Assembly (NCBI RefSeq): GCF_900564155.1
Contig: NZ_LS999839.1
Span: 5,825,097 to 5,889,096, forward strand
Direction of reading: 5' to 3'
Origin: Pedobacter schmidteae
GTDB taxonomy: Bacteria > Bacteroidota > Bacteroidia > Sphingobacteriales > Sphingobacteriaceae
Length of the DNA: 64,000 nt
The notes beneath the pieces are model-generated. The model saw only the letters and a program-made list of their open reading frames with translations. It did not search any database and was not told the DNA's origin. This document shows, piece by piece, positions 61,137-64,000 of this stretch (position 1 is the stretch's first letter; every line of letters starts with the position of its first letter). The translations under genes were made by a program, and so were the position numbers.

Positions 61137-61325
61137 ATGAAAAGAACAATCTTAGCGCTTGCATTAGTTGCAACAACTTTCGGCGCATTTGCACAAAACA
61201 CAACTCCAGCTGCAAAACCTGCAACTACAGAAACCGCAAAAGTAAAACATCACAAAAAAGCAGCTAAAAAAGCCGCTGCTAAAGCTGAGGCTAAACCAGT
61301 GGAAGCTAAAAAAGCTGGCAAATAG
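61137..61325 (+). CDS. Small basic Ala/Lys-rich secreted protein (Asr-like)
   Basis: 62 residues. A clear signal peptide (RTILALALVATTFGAFAQ) leaves a mature chain of about 42 residues made of Ala, Lys, Thr, Pro and Glu, with the motif KVKHHKKAAKKAAAK. It has no Cys or aromatic core and should be disordered and strongly basic. In composition and layout it resembles acid-shock protein Asr of Enterobacteria, which is controlled by a two-component system; similarity may be convergent. It lies 73 bases after the kinase gene and ends in its own terminator. Confidence 0.78.
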   Translation: MKRTILALALVATTFGAFAQNTTPAAKPATTETAKVKHHKKAAKKAAAKAEAKPVEAKKAGK

Positions 61326-61347
61326 TAGTTTCATCAGTTTTTAGTTT

Positions 61348-61385
61348 AAGGCCACCTGTTCCATAGCGGGTGGCCTTTCTTTTTC
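61348..61385 (+). terminator. Intrinsic terminator after the Asr-like gene
   Basis: AAGGCCACC (61348-61356) pairs with GGTGGCCTT (61369-61377) around 12 bases and is followed by a T-rich tract to 61384. Confidence 0.88.
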
Positions 61386-61427
61386 TGACGTTTTTTTCCT
61401 ATTTTGCATTCCCCAAAACAGAAAAAA

Positions 61428-62402
61428 ATGACACAGGTTGCGTTATTGTTGACCAATAAGTACCGTTTGCTAAGCGTAGCAGCTATATTAGATGTATTTG
61501 ACACTGTAAATAGCCATTATATAGCCAATGGCGAAGAACCATTGTTTAAATTGAGCGTAATTTATGCCGAAAATAGCACTAACGAAATACCTGTATTTAA
61601 TACACACAAACCTCAGCCCCTGAAATCGGCAGGTACTCCCGAATTGGTATTGATTCCCGCTTTCGGCACCTCAGATTTGAAAACTGCTATTCAGGAGAAC
61701 CTTGAGTTTTTACCCTGGCTACACCAACAACATGAAGCGGGTGTTGAACTGGCTAGTTTTTGTACCGGCGCATTTTTGCTTGGTGCCAGCGGTCTGCTAA
61801 ATGGAAAAAGTGCAACTACCCACATCCATGCCAGCACCTCGTTTGCCAATAGCTATCCCGATGTTTTTTTAAGGGCAAACGAAATCGTAACCTACGATCA
61901 TGGGATATACACCAGCGGCGGAGCTACCAGTACCTTTCACTTGTTGCTGAGATTAATTCATAATTATGGCAGCAGGGAAATTGCCATAAGAATGGCAAAA
62001 GTGTTTGCTATAGATATGAACCGTGGTCAGCAGAGTTATTTTGGCACCTTTATTCCGGACCGGGATCATGGAGATGAGCTGGTGGCCAAAACACAGTTAT
62101 GCATCGAAAGCATGTATGATAAGGCAGCTACTGTTGACGATATCCTGCAACAGATACCTGCCAGCAGACGAAATATTGAACGCAGATTTAAACTGGCTAC
62201 CGGAAATACAATGATAGAATACCTCCAGAAAACGAGGATAGAGGTTGCCAAAAAATTACTGGAACAAACCAACCAAAGTATTCTCGAGGTGATGTTGAAT
62301 TCCGGCTATAACGACCTTAAAGCTTTCCGGCAGCTTTTTAAGAAAAGTTCGGGCATGACCCCAAAAGATTACCGCGATAAGTTTAAAGCCCGGGTTGCCT
62401 AA
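61428..62402 (+). CDS. GlxA-type AraC-family regulator with DJ-1/PfpI domain
   Basis: 324 residues from ATG 61428; an in-frame TTG at 61404 is unlikely. The N-terminal class I amidotransferase-like domain (about 1-190) has TNKYRLLSVAAILDVFD, LVLIPAFGTSD and the elbow ELASFCTGAFLLGASGLL, with Cys in FCTGAF. The C-terminal AraC helix-turn-helix pair covers about 220-320 (YDKAATVDDILQQIPASRRN and LLEQTNQSILEVMLNSGYND). Such regulators respond to small metabolites or stress. Their N-terminal domain is usually not enzymatic. The target genes are not evident; the gene lies alone before rpsA. Confidence 0.92.
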   Translation: MTQVALLLTNKYRLLSVAAILDVFDTVNSHYIANGEEPLFKLSVIYAENSTNEIPVFNTHKPQPLKSAGTPELVLIPAFGTSDLKTAIQENLEFLPWLHQQHEAGVELASFCTGAFLLGASGLLNGKSATTHIHASTSFANSYPDVFLRANEIVTYDHGIYTSGGATSTFHLLLRLIHNYGSREIAIRMAKVFAIDMNRGQQSYFGTFIPDRDHGDELVAKTQLCIESMYDKAATVDDILQQIPASRRNIERRFKLATGNTMIEYLQKTRIEVAKKLLEQTNQSILEVMLNSGYNDLKAFRQLFKKSSGMTPKDYRDKFKARVA

Positions 62403-62474
62403 CTTGTAATAAGCATATACCATTTGCTTTTCTTTACAATCTGTTCTATATCAACAACATTTATCAAAAAAATC

Positions 62475-62505
62475 TTTGGTGTAAAAATATTAATTTCTAT
62501 CTTTG
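62475..62505 (+). promoter_or_regulatory. Promoter of rpsA
   Basis: TTTG (62475-62478) and TATCTTTG (62498-62505) are separated by exactly 19 bases, a full match to the Bacteroidota -33/-7 consensus. It leaves a leader of roughly 28 bases that contains the Shine-Dalgarno. Confidence 0.8.
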
Positions 62506-62520
62506 CGGTCCCTCACGGGA

Positions 62521-62527
62521 AAAGGAG
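62521..62527 (+). promoter_or_regulatory. Strong Shine-Dalgarno of rpsA
   Basis: AAAGGAG contains a six-base anti-SD match (AAGGAG) 11 bases before the ATG. Most genes in this window have no such site, in keeping with the phylum, so its presence here is notable. Confidence 0.7.
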
Positions 62528-62538
62528 ATTTAATTTTA

Positions 62539-64000
62539 ATGGCTAAAAAACAAGTAGCAGAAAAAGAACTAGAGGCTAAAACAGCCGAATTACAAGGCGC
62601 AGACGCTCGTCTGGCTGAGAAAGAAACCATTGAGTCAGAAGCTGATTCAGTGTCGATCGAACAGATCAAATCATCATTAGCAACTCCAGATCAAGATTTT
62701 GACTGGGATGCAGACGACAAAGCATTCGGAAATTACAGTGATGCAGACCGTAAAAAGTTTGAAGATATGTATACCGATACTTTCAATCAAATCAACCAAG
62801 GTGAAATCATCAGCGGTACAGTTGTTTCAATCAACAACAAAGATGTGGTATTAAACGTAGGATTTAAATCAGACGGTTTGGTATCTACTTCTGAATTCCG
62901 TGATACACCTGATTTGAAAGTTGGCGACAAAGTTGACGTTTTCGTGGAAGCCCCTGAAGATGCTAACGGCCAATTAATTTTATCTCGTAAAAGAGCTAAA
63001 ACCCAAAGATCATGGGAGTCGATTAATGAGGCTCTTGACAATGACAGAATCATCAACGGATTTGTTAAAAGCCGTACTAAAGGTGGTCTTATCGTTGACA
63101 TCATGGGTGTTGAAGCTTTCTTACCTGGTTCTCAAATTGACATCAAACCTATCCGCGATTACGATGTATACGTGGGTAAAACAATGGAATTCAAAGTTGT
63201 TAAGATCAACCACGAGTTTAAAAACGTAGTTGTATCTCATAAAATCTTAATCGAGGATGACTTAGAAAGCCAAAAAGTTGAAATCGTATCTAAACTTGAA
63301 AAAGGTCAGGTATTGGAAGGTACTGTTAAAAACATCACAGACTTCGGTGTGTTCATCGATTTAGGTGGTGTTGACGGCTTACTTCACATTACTGACATCT
63401 CTTGGGGCCGCATAGAGCATCCAAAAGAAGTATTGAGTTTAGACGAGAAAATCAACGTTGTAGTGCTTGACTTTGATGACGAGAAAAAACGTATTGCTTT
63501 AGGTTTAAAACAATTGACTCCTCACCCTTGGGAATCTTTAGATGCTAACTTAGCTGTTGGTTCTAAAGTTAAAGGTAAAATTGTTACTGTTGCTGATTAC
63601 GGTGCTTTCTTGGAAATCATCCCAGGTGTTGAAGGTCTAATCCACGTTTCAGAAATGTCGTGGTCACAAAACCTGCGCAGCCCTCAGGAATTCCTGAAAG
63701 TTGGCGATGAAATCGAAGCTGAAGTTTTAACTTTAGACAGAGATGATCGCAAAATGAGCTTAGGTATCAAACAATTAACTCAAGATCCTTGGCAAAATGT
63801 TGCTGAAAGATATCCTATCGGAAGCAAACATACTGCTGTAGTTAAAAACATGACTAACTTCGGTGTATTCGTAGAAATCGAAGAAGGTATCGATGGTTTA
63901 ATCCATATCTCTGATCTTTCATGGTCTAAAAAAGTTAACCACCCTAACGAATTCACTAAAGTTGGTGATACATTAGACGTAGTTGTTTTAGAATTAGACG
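62539..64000 (+). CDS. rpsA: 30S ribosomal protein S1, 5' part (runs off the window)
   Basis: The frame opens at ATG 62539 and continues to the window end, 487 codons so far. After an acidic N-terminal stretch (about 1-80) come repeated S1/OB RNA-binding domains. Their starts are recognisable in GEIISGTVVSINNKDVVLNV, IINGFVKSRTKGGLIVDIMG, VLEGTVKNITDFGVFIDLGG, VKGKIVTVADYGAFLEIIPG and HTAVVKNMTNFGVFVEIEEG. Each later one carries the GLIHISD/E-type motif. bS1 binds mRNA on the 30S subunit and aids initiation. At least five domains are seen; the rest lies outside. No frame break is present. Confidence 0.97.
   Translation, partial: MAKKQVAEKELEAKTAELQGADARLAEKETIESEADSVSIEQIKSSLATPDQDFDWDADDKAFGNYSDADRKKFEDMYTDTFNQINQGEIISGTVVSINNKDVVLNVGFKSDGLVSTSEFRDTPDLKVGDKVDVFVEAPEDANGQLILSRKRAKTQRSWESINEALDNDRIINGFVKSRTKGGLIVDIMGVEAFLPGSQIDIKPIRDYDVYVGKTMEFKVVKINHEFKNVVVSHKILIEDDLESQKVEIVSKLEKGQVLEGTVKNITDFGVFIDLGGVDGLLHITDISWGRIEHPKEVLSLDEKINVVVLDFDDEKKRIALGLKQLTPHPWESLDANLAVGSKVKGKIVTVADYGAFLEIIPGVEGLIHVSEMSWSQNLRSPQEFLKVGDEIEAEVLTLDRDDRKMSLGIKQLTQDPWQNVAERYPIGSKHTAVVKNMTNFGVFVEIEEGIDGLIHISDLSWSKKVNHPNEFTKVGDTLDVVVLELD

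Noticed and set aside
1..64000. tRNA, rRNA, CRISPR arrays, insertion sequences, attachment sites
   Set aside because: Gaps between genes were read on both strands; no cloverleaf-like sequence, regularly spaced repeat, transposase or integrase was found. A covariance-model scan would be needed to exclude small RNAs.

Overview
The window looks like chromosomal DNA of a Bacteroidota bacterium of the family Sphingobacteriaceae, most probably Pedobacter or a close relative. The signs are two SusC/SusD nutrient-uptake pairs, an ECF sigma/FecR/STN-SusC signalling locus, families typical of this phylum (DUF4294, DUF4783, BshB1, STN-SusC), promoters of the Bacteroidota form TTTG-N19-TAnnTTTG, and few Shine-Dalgarno sites. 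The assignment rests on protein recognition by eye; no database was searched. I see no rRNA, tRNA, CRISPR array, prophage or insertion sequence.

Layout. 1-4683: the tail of an S9 serine peptidase, then a 1324-residue Pls/PosA-type non-ribosomal peptide synthetase with three membrane/beta-helix modules, ended by a cluster of inverted GTGTGAA repeats. 4684-12635: a LolC/E-type permease, a DUF1343 (NamZ-like) lipoprotein, topoisomerase IB, fmt, a class IV aminotransferase, an RluD-type pseudouridine synthase and a D-cysteine desulfhydrase/ACC deaminase homologue. 12636-17773: SusC, a short SusD and an unrecognised glycosyltransferase-like protein. 17884-20890: a PAS histidine kinase and glutamate dehydrogenase, closed by a strong terminator. 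20974-28055 (minus strand): SusD, STN-SusC, FecR and ECF sigma, a complete trans-envelope signalling uptake locus without any degradative enzyme. 28147-31758: a small lipoprotein, lysine 6-aminotransferase with a coupled membrane protein, and a convergent glutaryl-CoA-dehydrogenase-like enzyme, together suggesting lysine catabolism. 31860-33691: BshB1, a GPx-like peroxidase and a DUF4294 protein. 33975-39410: rel, a Fur-family regulator, purA and pabB. 39460-42272 (minus): an M48 protease, plsY, nadC and a DUF4783 protein. 42423-47945: gpmI with a coupled lipoprotein, a TPR protein and lon. 47994-52341: outer-membrane proteins (one LpxR-like), ArfB, bestrophin and cmk. 52496-58966: a TetR regulator with an RND efflux operon. 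59063-61325: a two-component system followed by an Asr-like small basic secreted protein. 61428-62402: a GlxA-type AraC regulator. 62539 to the end: rpsA, cut by the window edge.

The most unusual items are the Pls/PosA-type synthetase, a perfect 11-bp hairpin that ends exactly at the fecR start codon, a near-palindromic operator over the tetR promoter, the Asr-like protein beside a two-component system with 11-bp-spaced direct repeats, and the strong Shine-Dalgarno of rpsA in a phylum that rarely uses one.
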